Of a DNA stretch of 64,000 nucleotides, positions 25,397-34,425 are shown piece after piece. Source of the DNA: JACNKJ01 sp964440095 (GTDB lineage: Bacteria > Krumholzibacteriota > Krumholzibacteriia > JACNKJ01); NCBI GenBank assembly GCA_964440095.1, contig CAYTPZ010000001.1:186001-250000 (forward strand), in the 5' to 3' direction. The notes beneath the pieces are model-generated. The model had not been told where the DNA came from and ran no database searches. It saw only the letters and a list, made by a program, of their open reading frames with translations. Position 1 is the first letter of the stretch; every line of letters begins with the position of its first letter. Both the position numbers and the translations under genes were made by a program.

Positions 25397-26097
25397 CAGG
25401 GGGCTCCGGGAGGAGGCATCCAGCGGGCTCGAAGATCCGCCAATTCTTCGGCCTCCGTAACACGTCCTTGATCGCGGCGAAGTCTTTCGAAATCTTCCAG
25501 GGCCTCACCCACCAGCGAGCTTTCAGGTTGTTCACGAAGAAGCTTCTCATAGTAGAGAACGGCCGCATCCAGACGACTCAAGCGGTGATAGAACCGGGCG
25601 ATGGACAGAGTCTTTCGCGCCAGCTTGTCGTTGAGTTCAGCGAGCTTGCTGCGGGCGGCATCCTGGTACTGTCCATTGGGATAATCCAGGAGATAATCCT
25701 CGAGCTTGCGCAGGGCCTGATGGGTAGGCGTTGAATCGCGATCGTAACTGGGCGATTGCTGGAACCAGCAAAGGGCTTCGTAGTAGGCCGCTGCCTCAAG
25801 GGAATCGCTTCGCGGGTAGTTCCGCTTGAAAATTTCGAATTCCAGGGCGGCGGTGGGATAATCTTCCGATTCATAGTAGGCACGGGCCATCATGTACTGG
25901 GCCAGCCAAACGTCGGCCGCTCCCAGTTCGATTTCCAGGTACTTTCGATAGTGCTCGATAGAACCCGTGTAGTCGCCCTTCTCGAAAGAGCGATCGCCCT
26001 TGGTCTTGCCCGACACGACCTCGCCGCCGCCCGAGCAGGCCGCAAGGGCCAATACAAGGGCCAAGGGAATGATCATCAGCAGATAGCGCGCCTTCAC
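25396..26097 (-). CDS. bamD: BamD-like outer membrane assembly lipoprotein
   Basis: TPR lipoprotein of the Bam complex, which partners BamA in inserting barrels. It has a lipoprotein signal with lipobox LAAC (Cys21), then about five TPR helices pairs, including YTGSIEHYRKYLEIE, YYESEDYPTAALEFEIFKRNYPRS and ALRKLEDYLLDYPNGQY, the layout of BamD. At 233 residues it matches the family. GTG start at 26097 overlaps the upstream lipoprotein's stop by 4 nt. Confidence 0.87.
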   Translation of the reverse strand: MKARYLLMIIPLALVLALAACSGGGEVVSGKTKGDRSFEKGDYTGSIEHYRKYLEIELGAADVWLAQYMMARAYYESEDYPTAALEFEIFKRNYPRSDSLEAAAYYEALCWFQQSPSYDRDSTPTHQALRKLEDYLLDYPNGQYQDAARSKLAELNDKLARKTLSIARFYHRLSRLDAAVLYYEKLLREQPESSLVGEALEDFERLRRDQGRVTEAEELADLRARWMPPPGAP

Positions 26098-27035
26098 TTC
26101 AACCTCGCCTTTTCAATTCTTTCCAATCGCTCCAGGGCGGCTTCCAGACTGCGGCCGCCTCCCGAACTGTTTTTCTCAACGATCTTGCGATAGACCTCGG
26201 CGGCTTCCCGGTAGCGTCCCAGATCTTCCAGGCAGAGGCCCTTTTCCAGACGCGCATCCTCGATCATACCCGGATTGATCCGGTAGCGCAGCGCCTTCTG
26301 CAGTTTACTCAGCGCGTTCTCAAAGTCCAGAAGCTCACGGTCGGCACGGGCCAGTCGAATGAGCACATCCTGATAAAGAAAGATGGCCTCCATACGCCGC
26401 GGGTGTTTTGGCGCCACCCTGAGAAAACGCGCCAACTGCTCACGAGCTTCTTCCCAGCGTCCCAGACGGGTCAGGCTCTCGGCGTGGGGAAGGAGCAGCC
26501 CTGTCACCACACTGGAATCGGGGTAGGCCATTTCCGCCTCGGTATATAGCCGGGCCGCGCTCTCATAGTCTTCCTTTTTGAAGAAGTACCCCGCTACGAA
26601 AAAAGCGTGAGCTCCCAGATCCTGCTCAGGATCGAACTCCAGCGCCAATTCCCAGCGCCGGGCCGCACGATTTTTCCGGGACGCTTCGAAATCTACCTCG
26701 GCCATTTGAGCATAGAGTCCCCCGGCACAGGAGCGGTACCCAGGATCCACGCCGAACAAGCTGCGGAAGTATCCTTCGGCCTCGGCGTCTCGATTGAGGG
26801 CCAGAAGACTCCGTCCCACCAGCCAAAGAGCATCGGAGTTCTCAGATTCCTGCTGGAGGACATAGAGGCCTTCAAGGCGCGCTTCAGCGGGATCCCCCTT
26901 GGCCAAGGAAACCTCCCCACGCTCCAAGTGCGCCTCTAGCCCGCCCCCGCCGCAAGCTGCGGTGAAGACAGCCAGGGCCAGCACAAGCATCCATCCCAGA
27001 CGCGGGAGCACCCGGGTTTCGCCTAACGCGCGCAC
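26094..27035 (-). CDS. TPR-repeat lipoprotein of unknown role
   Basis: A 313-residue lipoprotein: signal peptide MLVLALAVFTAAC with lipobox TAAC near residue 28, then tandem TPR-like helices through the whole chain (for example GDPAEARLEGLYVLQQ, DYESAARLYTEAEMAYPDS, RYREAAEVYRKIVEK). I do not recognise a specific family. Its coupling to bamD by a 4-nt overlap suggests a periplasmic or outer-membrane-anchored scaffold. GTG 27035 has the strong site GGGAGG upstream. Confidence 0.75.
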   Translation of the reverse strand: MRALGETRVLPRLGWMLVLALAVFTAACGGGGLEAHLERGEVSLAKGDPAEARLEGLYVLQQESENSDALWLVGRSLLALNRDAEAEGYFRSLFGVDPGYRSCAGGLYAQMAEVDFEASRKNRAARRWELALEFDPEQDLGAHAFFVAGYFFKKEDYESAARLYTEAEMAYPDSSVVTGLLLPHAESLTRLGRWEEAREQLARFLRVAPKHPRRMEAIFLYQDVLIRLARADRELLDFENALSKLQKALRYRINPGMIEDARLEKGLCLEDLGRYREAAEVYRKIVEKNSSGGGRSLEAALERLERIEKARLK

Positions 27036-27049
27036 GCCCTACCTCCCTA

Positions 27050-27718
27050 CTACTCGGAACTCTGATTGCTGTAGAACAACCAGGCCAGGCTCGCCACGAG
27101 GCCGCCCACGACCCATGGCTCCACCGATTTGGACCATTCCTTCTCGTTCAGCTCAGGATTGGTAAAGGTGTAGGATTTGCTGGCCACAAGGTCGAGCAGA
27201 TGCTTGGGGAAGTGATCGGCCAACAGGACTTCCTGCTGGGTGCTGCTCAGTTCTTCGCCGCTCTCCCCATCGATCACGCTCACCGCGAGAACGCAGGCAC
27301 CGGCGCGCTCCACTTCCTTCTTGAGGCCCAGGGCCCGGCGATCCACACCCGTATAGCTGATGCGCATATCGAGGATGCGAAACTCCAGCAGTTTCTCGGC
27401 TCCGTCCTCTGCCCCCATGGGACGATGTCCCGCCCTGCGCAGGGAGTTCTTCAAAGCCAGGAGGATGAGGGGATTTGCCGAGCTTTCCTTACCGGCTACC
27501 ACGCCGACCGATTCACTGAGCCAGCCTTCGAGGGCAGCCACGGCCTCATCGGCCACCAGGCGACTCATCTTGTCGGCCAAGCCCAGATTGGTGGGGAAAC
27601 CTTCGATTTCCAGGAAATTGCCGTCTTCAGCCATCAGGGCTGCGGGCAGGAAGGTCCACAGGAATAGGGCCAAAAGTGGAGCGGCGATGGGAGCGCGATG
27701 TTTGCGAAACAGAGTCAT
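27050..27718 (-). CDS. Exported protein of unknown function with C-terminal membrane anchor
   Basis: 222 residues: signal peptide (LLALFLWTFLPAALMA, cut before Glu-Asp), a mixed alpha/beta body, and a C-terminal hydrophobic helix WVVGGLVASLAWLFY followed by only five residues. The body (residues 30-190) begins with helices that include KMSRLVADEAVAALEGWL and includes strands such as LLEFRILDMRISY and CVLAVSVIDGESG. No family recognised; the strand pattern weakly recalls periplasmic CsgG/FlgO-like domains. ATG 27718 has GGAGAG and a strong promoter. It heads a run leading to bamD. Confidence 0.7.
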   Translation of the reverse strand: MTLFRKHRAPIAAPLLALFLWTFLPAALMAEDGNFLEIEGFPTNLGLADKMSRLVADEAVAALEGWLSESVGVVAGKESSANPLILLALKNSLRRAGHRPMGAEDGAEKLLEFRILDMRISYTGVDRRALGLKKEVERAGACVLAVSVIDGESGEELSSTQQEVLLADHFPKHLLDLVASKSYTFTNPELNEKEWSKSVEPWVVGGLVASLAWLFYSNQSSE

Positions 27719-27749
27719 GGTTCTCTCCGGAGCTGGATGTGCCTTGTCT

Positions 27750-27778
27750 CGTATAGGAAGGGCGGGCCGCGCTGTCAA
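27750..27778 (-). promoter_or_regulatory. Sigma-70-type promoter upstream of the 27.1-kb exported-protein gene
   Basis: Minus-strand TTGACA (27778-27773), 17-nt spacer and TATACG (27755-27750). The -35 overlaps the end of rimO; the untranslated leader would be about 25-30 nt and contains a Shine-Dalgarno sequence. Confidence 0.65.
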
Positions 27779-29190
27779 GGGGAAGCAGGGCCCAGGAATT
27801 TACCTTTCAGGTCGTAGACATCCGAATTGGTGACTTCCACGTCTACCCAGTCGCCCAGTTCCAGGTCGGAATCATCGTCCAAGTAGAGGTAACCGTCTAC
27901 TTCATAAGCATCTCGCCAGGTGCGAATGGCGGCTCGGGTCGCCTCGAAGGGGGAAGATTCCAGGGGGCGAAGGCGCCTTTCCTCGGGAAGGCCCTCGCCC
28001 TGTTCGGCCAATTCCTCCACGACACCGGTGAGACGTTGACCGATGAGACCCGCCGCCCTTTCCTCGCTGATGGGCATTTGGGCCAATTGAACCCGATCAA
28101 CTCGCTCTGTGATTTCCTCGGGCTCCAGCGCCCCCGAAAGCTCGGCCCCCTCGGTATTCTCCTCGAGGCTGTAACCGAAAACTCCGAGCTTGTCGAAAGG
28201 ATGCTCCTCGATGAAATCCAGAAGCTCCTGCAAATCCTCTTTCGTCTCGCCGGGATGCCCCACCAGCACGGTACTGCGAAGGCTCAGATCGGGCCGAGCC
28301 CGGCGCATTTCGTCAAGCAATTTGGCCATGGTGTCGCGCTTGTGGCCCCGTCGCATGATTTTGAGCATGGAATCAGAGGCATGCTGGATGGGCATGTCCA
28401 AATAGGGAAGTACCCGGGGCAGATCGAACATGCGCAGAAGCATGTCGGGATTCACCAGAGCGGGATGGGAATAGAACAGACGGATCCAGCGCAGATCGCT
28501 CACGGTGGACAGCTGCTTCAGCAGATCGTAGAGCGCGTCCTGGGCTCCCACATCTTTTCCGTAGAAGGCGGAGTCCTGGCTGATCAAATTGATCTCGCGC
28601 ACTCCACGGGTGCTCAGAGATTCAACCTCGCGAAGGATATCATCCGGCTGGCGGCTCTTGAACTTCCCGCGAATGGATGGGATGGCGCAAAAGGCACATT
28701 TGTGACTGCAGCCCTCGCCTAACTTGACGTATGCCAGATGAGGCGGAGTCATGAGGGGACGATCCAGGAATCCTGCGAAACTGATGCGAGGGGCATCGGG
28801 ATTCAGGGAAAGCAGCGGGGATACCTCTTCCCGGTAGAGCTTGCGAACGGCCTCGGCTAGTCGCTCCTGCTGGCCCACTCCGGCCAGAAGATCCACCTCG
28901 GGAATTTCCTTGGACAGTTCATCCGCGTAGCGCTGAGTCAAACAGCCGAAGACCACCAGCTTGGCGCCGGTGCTTTTCTTCAATTCGGCCAATTCCAGAA
29001 TGCGCTCGACGGACTGTCGCTTGGCGTCCTCGATGAAACCGCAGGTATTGAGTACCAGCAGACCGGCTTCGCGAGGGTCATCGATCGAACGAAATCCGTC
29101 CTGGAGGAGGAAGCCCAGCGTTGCCTCGCTGTCCACCAGGTTTTTGCTGCAACCCAGCGATTCCAGATAAACGGTGCGTGCTGAGATCAC
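27775..29190 (-). CDS. rimO: Ribosomal protein S12 methylthiotransferase
   Basis: Radical-SAM enzyme that methylthiolates an aspartate of ribosomal protein S12. Domains: N-terminal UPF0004 with three cluster cysteines (SLGCSKN, NTCGFI, FGCLTQRY), radical-SAM motif GCSHKCAFCAIPSIRGKFKSR (first 20 residues shown of the block) around residue 150, and a C-terminal TRAM domain starting near residue 400. The SLGCSKNLVDSE opening is typical for RimO as opposed to MiaB. 471 residues. The GTG start overlaps the ftsK stop (GTGA). Confidence 0.95.
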   Translation of the reverse strand: MISARTVYLESLGCSKNLVDSEATLGFLLQDGFRSIDDPREAGLLVLNTCGFIEDAKRQSVERILELAELKKSTGAKLVVFGCLTQRYADELSKEIPEVDLLAGVGQQERLAEAVRKLYREEVSPLLSLNPDAPRISFAGFLDRPLMTPPHLAYVKLGEGCSHKCAFCAIPSIRGKFKSRQPDDILREVESLSTRGVREINLISQDSAFYGKDVGAQDALYDLLKQLSTVSDLRWIRLFYSHPALVNPDMLLRMFDLPRVLPYLDMPIQHASDSMLKIMRRGHKRDTMAKLLDEMRRARPDLSLRSTVLVGHPGETKEDLQELLDFIEEHPFDKLGVFGYSLEENTEGAELSGALEPEEITERVDRVQLAQMPISEERAAGLIGQRLTGVVEELAEQGEGLPEERRLRPLESSPFEATRAAIRTWRDAYEVDGYLYLDDDSDLELGDWVDVEVTNSDVYDLKGKFLGPASP

Positions 29191-31478
29191 GTTTCGATCT
29201 CTTCCTCAAGAACCTCGGGACCCACCAACACTTCACGGGCCTTGCTGCCGGTGTGCGGGCCTACGATGCCGGATTCCTCAAGCATGTCCATGAGACGACT
29301 GGCGCGGGTGTATCCTACCCGCAGGCGTCTTTGCAGCATGGTGGTGCTGCCGAAACCCTGGAGCACAACGATGCGTTTGGCATCTTCGTAGAGATCGTCC
29401 TGGGCGGTGAAATCCTGCAGGGAGCCGGGACGCGCTTCCAACTCCAGGGGAGGCTCGGGCAGGGTGTACTGGCGCCAATGCGCTGTGATGGCCTCGACCT
29501 CTTCGGTGCTCACGAAAGCACCGTGAAGGCGTTGAGGATACGGCGCGCGGCCGTGCATGAAGAGCATGTCGCCGCGTCCTATGAGGGTCTCGGCTCCATT
29601 GGAGTCGAGAATCGTTTTGGAGTCGAAACGGCTGAAGACCTTGAAGGCGATTCGGCTGGGGAAATTCGCTTTGATCACGCCATCGATTATGTTCACGCTG
29701 GGTCGCTGCGTGGCCAAAATCAGGTGGATCCCCACCGCCCTGGCAAGCTGGGCCAAACGCACGATAGGTGTTTGCACGTCTTTGCCCAAGGTCATCATGA
29801 GATCGGCGAATTCCTCGACCACGCAAACCAGGAAGGGCATTTTCGTGGTGACCACTTCGCCGTCCATATCTTTGACTTCGCCGGCCTCCACCTTGGCATT
29901 GTACTCGGCGATGTTTCGAACGCCCGTGGGTTTGAGGCGCTTGTAGCGCTTCTCCATTTCCCCGACCAGCCAATTGAGCGCCTGAAGGGCCATCTTGTTG
30001 TCGGTGATCACAGGATGCAACAGATGCGGAATATCGTTGTACACGGACAACTCGAGCATCTTGGGATCAACCAGGAATAGCCGCAAACTTTCGGGCGTGT
30101 GCTGCAGGAGCAGGCTTACCAGAATACTGTTGATGCAGACGCTTTTCCCCGTGCCTGTGGCGCCGGCCACCAGCAGGTGGGGCGCTTCGGAGAGATCGGC
30201 CCAGGTAGGTTTGCCGTCCACATCCACGCCCATGGCCAGGGCGAGGTTTCCCTTGATGCCAACGAACTTGTTGGCATCGAGAACTTCCCGCAGCTTGATC
30301 ACCCGGGGAGAATGATTCGGCAGCTCAATGCCCACCGCAGCCTTGCCGGGAATGGGCGCGACCAATCGCAGTTCCTTGCTGCGAAGAGCCAGGGCAAGAT
30401 CTTCACGTCGTCCGGTAATCTGACTGACCTTGACGCCATCTTCCGGCTCGAATTCGAAGGTGGAAACCACCGGTCCCTGCTTCATGGCACTCACGCGCCC
30501 GCCGATGTTGAAGGTCGCGAGCTTATCCACCAATACCTGGGCCTGAGCTTCCATCTGACGTCGATCTTCACCACTGTGCCCGGGTTCGGGCGGACTGAGC
30601 AGATTCGAATCGGGAAGTATGTATTCGCCCGATCGCCTTGGCTTGGGCTTTGCACGGTTCGTCGTTCGCTGTTTGCTCGCAGCGGGTTTGGGGGGCGCGG
30701 GCTCCACAGGCTCCGTTGCAGGTGTTTGAGTTTCGCCCCCCGCTACGGCGGCATAGCTTAGAACTTCCTCTTCTTCTCTGGCAGGTGGCAGGTCACGGCT
30801 TGCGTTTTGTGCTTCCAGGTTTTCTGCACGCCGTTCGCGGCTCAGTTCCCATCGTTCACGGACTGTGCTCGCGCCTTCAGCAATGCTCCGGGCAATCCAG
30901 CTCAACGCATTCCAGATCCATCTGAAAGGTGCCGTGAGCACATGAAGCGCCGGGCGAAGATCGGGAAGATTGAAACGACGTCTGCGTTTGGGTGGCGCAG
31001 GCAAAATGGTCAGAAGGGCCACCAGGCTGAGGAACACCACCAGGACCGTGGCGCCGATGCGTCCCAAAAGCGCTTCTTGGCCCTCGGCAAGAAGACCGCC
31101 GAACCAGCCGCCCCAATCGGCCGAGGCGAGGGCGCTGCCTTCGGCCCTGACGAGCCAGCCGGACCACAAGAGAACCAGCAGGTTTGCACTAGCCCAAATG
31201 ATCCAGGTGCGTTTTCGCGAGACCGCGAAGAATTCGCGTGCCGCCAAGAGGAGCAACAAGGACACGCTCATGAACAAGCCCACCCAGCGCCCCAGAAATG
31301 CCACATGCAGCTTGGCCAGGACAGCACCCACAAAACCGAATGCGTTCTCCGCGTTTTTGAGGGAAGCATCCCAACCCCAGCCCTGCCAATCGCCCTGGCT
31401 GTAGCTGAGCAGGCTACCGGCAATGATGACGGCAAAGGTCAACGCGGCCAGACCTCGGATGAGGCGATTGCGGGTCAT
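29187..31478 (-). CDS. ftsK: DNA translocase FtsK (SpoIIIE family)
   Basis: Septal DNA pump. Residues 1-165 hold about four membrane helices; a Pro/Glu/Lys-rich linker follows; the motor spans about 300-680 with Walker A GATGTGKSVCIN; a C-terminal winged-helix gamma domain (LRVGYTRASRLMDMLEESGIVG) would read orienting sites. The Walker B motif reads CVVEEFADLMM, with Glu555 (codon GAG at 29816-29814) where FtsK proteins normally have Asp; the adjacent catalytic Glu is kept. At 763 residues it is a compact FtsK. ATG overlaps the accC stop. Confidence 0.96.
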   Translation of the reverse strand: MTRNRLIRGLAALTFAVIIAGSLLSYSQGDWQGWGWDASLKNAENAFGFVGAVLAKLHVAFLGRWVGLFMSVSLLLLLAAREFFAVSRKRTWIIWASANLLVLLWSGWLVRAEGSALASADWGGWFGGLLAEGQEALLGRIGATVLVVFLSLVALLTILPAPPKRRRRFNLPDLRPALHVLTAPFRWIWNALSWIARSIAEGASTVRERWELSRERRAENLEAQNASRDLPPAREEEEVLSYAAVAGGETQTPATEPVEPAPPKPAASKQRTTNRAKPKPRRSGEYILPDSNLLSPPEPGHSGEDRRQMEAQAQVLVDKLATFNIGGRVSAMKQGPVVSTFEFEPEDGVKVSQITGRREDLALALRSKELRLVAPIPGKAAVGIELPNHSPRVIKLREVLDANKFVGIKGNLALAMGVDVDGKPTWADLSEAPHLLVAGATGTGKSVCINSILVSLLLQHTPESLRLFLVDPKMLELSVYNDIPHLLHPVITDNKMALQALNWLVGEMEKRYKRLKPTGVRNIAEYNAKVEAGEVKDMDGEVVTTKMPFLVCVVEEFADLMMTLGKDVQTPIVRLAQLARAVGIHLILATQRPSVNIIDGVIKANFPSRIAFKVFSRFDSKTILDSNGAETLIGRGDMLFMHGRAPYPQRLHGAFVSTEEVEAITAHWRQYTLPEPPLELEARPGSLQDFTAQDDLYEDAKRIVVLQGFGSTTMLQRRLRVGYTRASRLMDMLEESGIVGPHTGSKAREVLVGPEVLEEEIET

Positions 31479-32839
31479 GCATCCCCCTCGCCCGCAACCT
31501 GCCAGTCTTCCTCATCCAGGAATCGCGTGTTCACATCGCCGGAAATGAAACGCGGATGCTGCATCAAACTCCGATGGAAGGGCAGAGTGCTCGGAACCCC
31601 TTCGATGATGGTTTCATCCAGGGCGCGTTTCATGCGCGCAAGGGCCTCTTCGCGAGTAGCCCCATGGCAGATGAGCTTGGCGATCATGGAATCGTAGTAA
31701 GGTGGAATCACGTAGCCGGCGTAGACATGGCTGTCCACCCGCACACCCGGACCACCCGGCATATGAAAGGACTCCACTCGCCCCGGAGCCGGAGCGAATT
31801 CGCGATAGGGATCTTCCGCATTGAGGCGACACTCGATGGCGTGTCCGGTGAGTGTCACGTCCTTCTGTCTGAATGAAAGTGGCTCGCCCGCCGCGATGCG
31901 AATCTGCTCCTTGATGAGATCCAATCCCGTGACCATTTCAGTCACGGGATGCTCCACCTGAATACGCGTGTTCATTTCCATGAAGTAGAATTTCTTATCG
32001 GCGGTAAGCAGGAATTCCACCGTGCCCGCGGAATAATAGTCCGCCGCCTTTACCGCGCGAACCGCAGCTTCACCCAATTGCTCGCGAAGTTTTTCATCCA
32101 CGGCCGGGGAAGGCGACTCCTCGATGAGTTTCTGATGGCGACGCTGAACCGAACAATCTCGCTCGCCCAGGTACACCACATTGCCCTGATGATCCGCAAG
32201 GATCTGCACTTCCACGTGCCGCGGTCCCACCAGGAATTTTTCGATGTAGAGGTCGCCGTTGCCGAAAGCCGCAAGGGCCTCGCCCTGGGCCATGTCGAAA
32301 CTGCGACGGAATTCATCTTCGGCCCAGGCCACTCGCATGCCTTTGCCGCCGCCACCAGCACTGGCCTTGATGATCACAGGGAATCCGATTTCCCGGGCAA
32401 TCTGAACACCCAGCACATCGTCATCCACCACACCCTCGCTGCCCGGGACCACGGGCACGCCTCCGCCCATCATGGTTTCGCGCGCCAGGGCCTTGTCCCC
32501 CATGCGAAGGATGGCCTGGGGCGCGGGCCCCACGAAGGTGAGATTGTGGGAAGCACAAATCTCGGCGAAGTGCGCGTTCTCGGCCAGAAATCCATAACCG
32601 GGATGAATGGCATCGGCGCCGGTGACTTCCGCCGCGCTGAGAATGTTGGATATGTTCAGGTAGCTGCGCGCCGAAGGCGGCGGACCGATGCACACCGACT
32701 CTTGGGCGAACTTCACGTGCAGGCTGTCTTCGTCGGCCTCGGAGTGAAGGGCAACAGTTTCGATGCCCAACTCCTCGCAGGCCCGGAAGATTCTCAGCGC
32801 GATCTCGCCGCGATTGGCCACCACCATTTTGCGAAACAT
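31475..32839 (-). CDS. accC: Biotin carboxylase subunit of acetyl-CoA carboxylase
   Basis: ATP-grasp enzyme that carboxylates the biotin on AccB, the first step of fatty-acid synthesis. Motifs: FRKMVVANRGEIALRIFRAC at the N-terminus, the glycine-rich loop KASAGGGGKGMR, and the catalytic region FMEMNTRIQVEHPVTE. 454 residues with start ATG 32839, one base past the accB stop. AccA/AccD are not in the window. Confidence 0.97.
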   Translation of the reverse strand: MFRKMVVANRGEIALRIFRACEELGIETVALHSEADEDSLHVKFAQESVCIGPPPSARSYLNISNILSAAEVTGADAIHPGYGFLAENAHFAEICASHNLTFVGPAPQAILRMGDKALARETMMGGGVPVVPGSEGVVDDDVLGVQIAREIGFPVIIKASAGGGGKGMRVAWAEDEFRRSFDMAQGEALAAFGNGDLYIEKFLVGPRHVEVQILADHQGNVVYLGERDCSVQRRHQKLIEESPSPAVDEKLREQLGEAAVRAVKAADYYSAGTVEFLLTADKKFYFMEMNTRIQVEHPVTEMVTGLDLIKEQIRIAAGEPLSFRQKDVTLTGHAIECRLNAEDPYREFAPAPGRVESFHMPGGPGVRVDSHVYAGYVIPPYYDSMIAKLICHGATREEALARMKRALDETIIEGVPSTLPFHRSLMQHPRFISGDVNTRFLDEEDWQVAGEGDA

Positions 32840-32840
32840 G

Positions 32841-33287
32841 TCAGTCCTCTTGGATGCGCAGAAGAACCTGGCCGAATTCCACGGGCGCCCCGTTTTCCAC
32901 CAGGATTTCTTTGATCGTGCCGCTGACGCCACACTCGATTTCGTTCATGAGCTTCATGGCTTCGATAATGCAAAGCACCGTGCCCGACTGCACCTTGCCT
33001 CCCTCTTGCACAAAGGGATCCGAACCCGGATTTGGGGAACTGTAGTAAGTGCCCACCATGGGCGCGGTGACCTCGTAGAGGCCTTCGGCATTTTCCGAGA
33101 CGGGAGCAGCTGCAGCCGTAGCCTGGGCAAGGGGAGCCGCAGCAACCGGCGCGGAAGCCATGGTAGAGGTCTGCTTGGATACGCGAATTCGGCTGAGTCC
33201 GAAGGGGCCGCTAAGGGCCTCGATCTCGCCGATATCGTCATGCTCCCGAAGGAGAGCGATCAATTTTCGAATCTGAGCCTCGCGCAT
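32841..33287 (-). CDS. accB: Biotin carboxyl carrier protein of acetyl-CoA carboxylase
   Basis: Carries carboxybiotin between AccC and the transferase. The 148-residue chain has an N-terminal helix, an Ala/Pro-rich linker (ASAPVAAAPLAQATAAAAPV) and the C-terminal biotinyl domain with the modification site EAMKLMN at about residues 109-115. Forms accBC with the next gene; aroQ lies 64 nt upstream. Confidence 0.96.
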   Translation of the reverse strand: MREAQIRKLIALLREHDDIGEIEALSGPFGLSRIRVSKQTSTMASAPVAAAPLAQATAAAAPVSENAEGLYEVTAPMVGTYYSSPNPGSDPFVQEGGKVQSGTVLCIIEAMKLMNEIECGVSGTIKEILVENGAPVEFGQVLLRIQED

Positions 33288-33351
33288 GGGACTCCTTCCA
33301 GTCGAGGGCTTCCGTCAGGCTACGAGAGCTTGGGAGCACTGGCAAGGGGAA

Positions 33352-33783
33352 TCACAGCCCAGCCAAATGCAAGAGCGCCAGGCGATAACCCTCTTCCCCG
33401 AAGCCGCTGATCAGGCCACGACAGGCGGAGGCGGTCATGGAATGGCGCCGCCAGCTTTCGCGTCCGTGTATATTGCTCAGGTGCACTTCCACCACGGAAA
33501 TCACCAAGGCCGCGATGGCGTCGCGCAGTGCCACGCTGGAATGGGTGAAGCCACCCGGATTAAAAACCACTCCGTCCAGACGCCCCTCGGCCTCGTGCAG
33601 GGCATTGATAAGATCGCCTTCGCTATTGGACTGGACGAATTCCAGCTCCATGTCGCGAGCCTTGACCCATTCCTCCAGGCCCGCCTGTAGATCTTCAAGG
33701 CTGCGACTTCCGTAGACTGCAGGTTCTCGTTTGCCAAGCAAATTGAGATTGGGTCCCTGAAGAATCAAATAGCGACGCGGCAT
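33352..33783 (-). CDS. aroQ: Type II 3-dehydroquinate dehydratase
   Basis: Third enzyme of the shikimate pathway, a dodecameric dehydratase. Family motifs: LQGPNLNLLGKREPAVYG with the lid residues, FNPGGFTHSSVALRDAI and VEVHLSNIHGRESWRRHS with the catalytic His. 143 residues from ATG 33783, which shares a base with the TPR gene's stop; a TTG three bases earlier is possible. aroB is two genes upstream, so two steps of the pathway are near each other. Confidence 0.95.
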   Translation of the reverse strand: MPRRYLILQGPNLNLLGKREPAVYGSRSLEDLQAGLEEWVKARDMELEFVQSNSEGDLINALHEAEGRLDGVVFNPGGFTHSSVALRDAIAALVISVVEVHLSNIHGRESWRRHSMTASACRGLISGFGEEGYRLALLHLAGL

Positions 33784-34343
33784 CAAGCATCCTCCTTGCG
33801 CGGTCCTTGGGCGTGTTCATCGCCCAGATCCCAGAAATCGGGATCGGCCAGGCTGGGTGCGGGCAGGAGCTCAGCTTCCAGACTCTCCATCTTGGCAGCC
33901 TGCTCCGGTTCGGGACGGGTGAGCACCTCTTCGAGTTCCTCGGAAACGGGAAGGGTTACGGCTTCCTGCAAAGGAAGCTCATCGGGCGAATCCAGTTCGC
34001 CGAGCATGTCTTCCAGTTCGGGATCCTCCGGATCCGCGGCGGCCCATTTGCCAAGAAGCTCCCTGGCTTCATCGTTTCGCCCCCCGGCCATGGCCATTGC
34101 GCTGAGGGCCCTGAGAGCGGGAAGGTTGCTCGAGTCCAGATCCAAAGCCAGACGATAGTGTTTCTCGGCGAGGGCGGGACCTCCCACTCGTCCAGCCAGG
34201 CGGGCGAGAAAAACCTGGGCGGCCGGACCGCTGTGCTCCGATGCCAGGAGCCGAGCTCTCTCAATGTCGCCATCGCGCAGCATGAGCTCTGCCTCATAGA
34301 GAGGCGACTGTCCACCACGGGGGCTCTTCGGCTCAGAGTTCAC
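33783..34343 (-). CDS. Small TPR-like protein of unknown function
   Basis: About 186 residues, soluble, without a signal peptide. TPR-type helix pairs cover residues 10-100 (LYEAELMLRDGDIERARLLASE, first part; AEKHYRLALDLDSSNLPALRAL), followed by an acidic tail rich in Glu and Pro. No specific family recognised. The start is uncertain: GTG 34343 has GGAAG eight bases before it; GTG 34358 is the alternative. A good promoter sits over the aroB stop codon. Confidence 0.65.
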   Translation of the reverse strand: MNSEPKSPRGGQSPLYEAELMLRDGDIERARLLASEHSGPAAQVFLARLAGRVGGPALAEKHYRLALDLDSSNLPALRALSAMAMAGGRNDEARELLGKWAAADPEDPELEDMLGELDSPDELPLQEAVTLPVSEELEEVLTRPEPEQAAKMESLEAELLPAPSLADPDFWDLGDEHAQGPRKEDA

Positions 34344-34395
34344 TGAAATCACTTCCACTAACGTATTGAAGAATGGATCGTTGGGCCTTTTGCCG

Positions 34396-34425
34396 AGAAT
34401 AGTGGCAAGGCCGGGAAAGGGTCAA
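34396..34425 (-). promoter_or_regulatory. Promoter upstream of the TPR-aroQ genes
   Basis: Minus-strand TTGACC (34425-34420), 18-nt spacer, TATTCT (34401-34396). The -35 overlaps the aroB stop. Confidence 0.55.
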
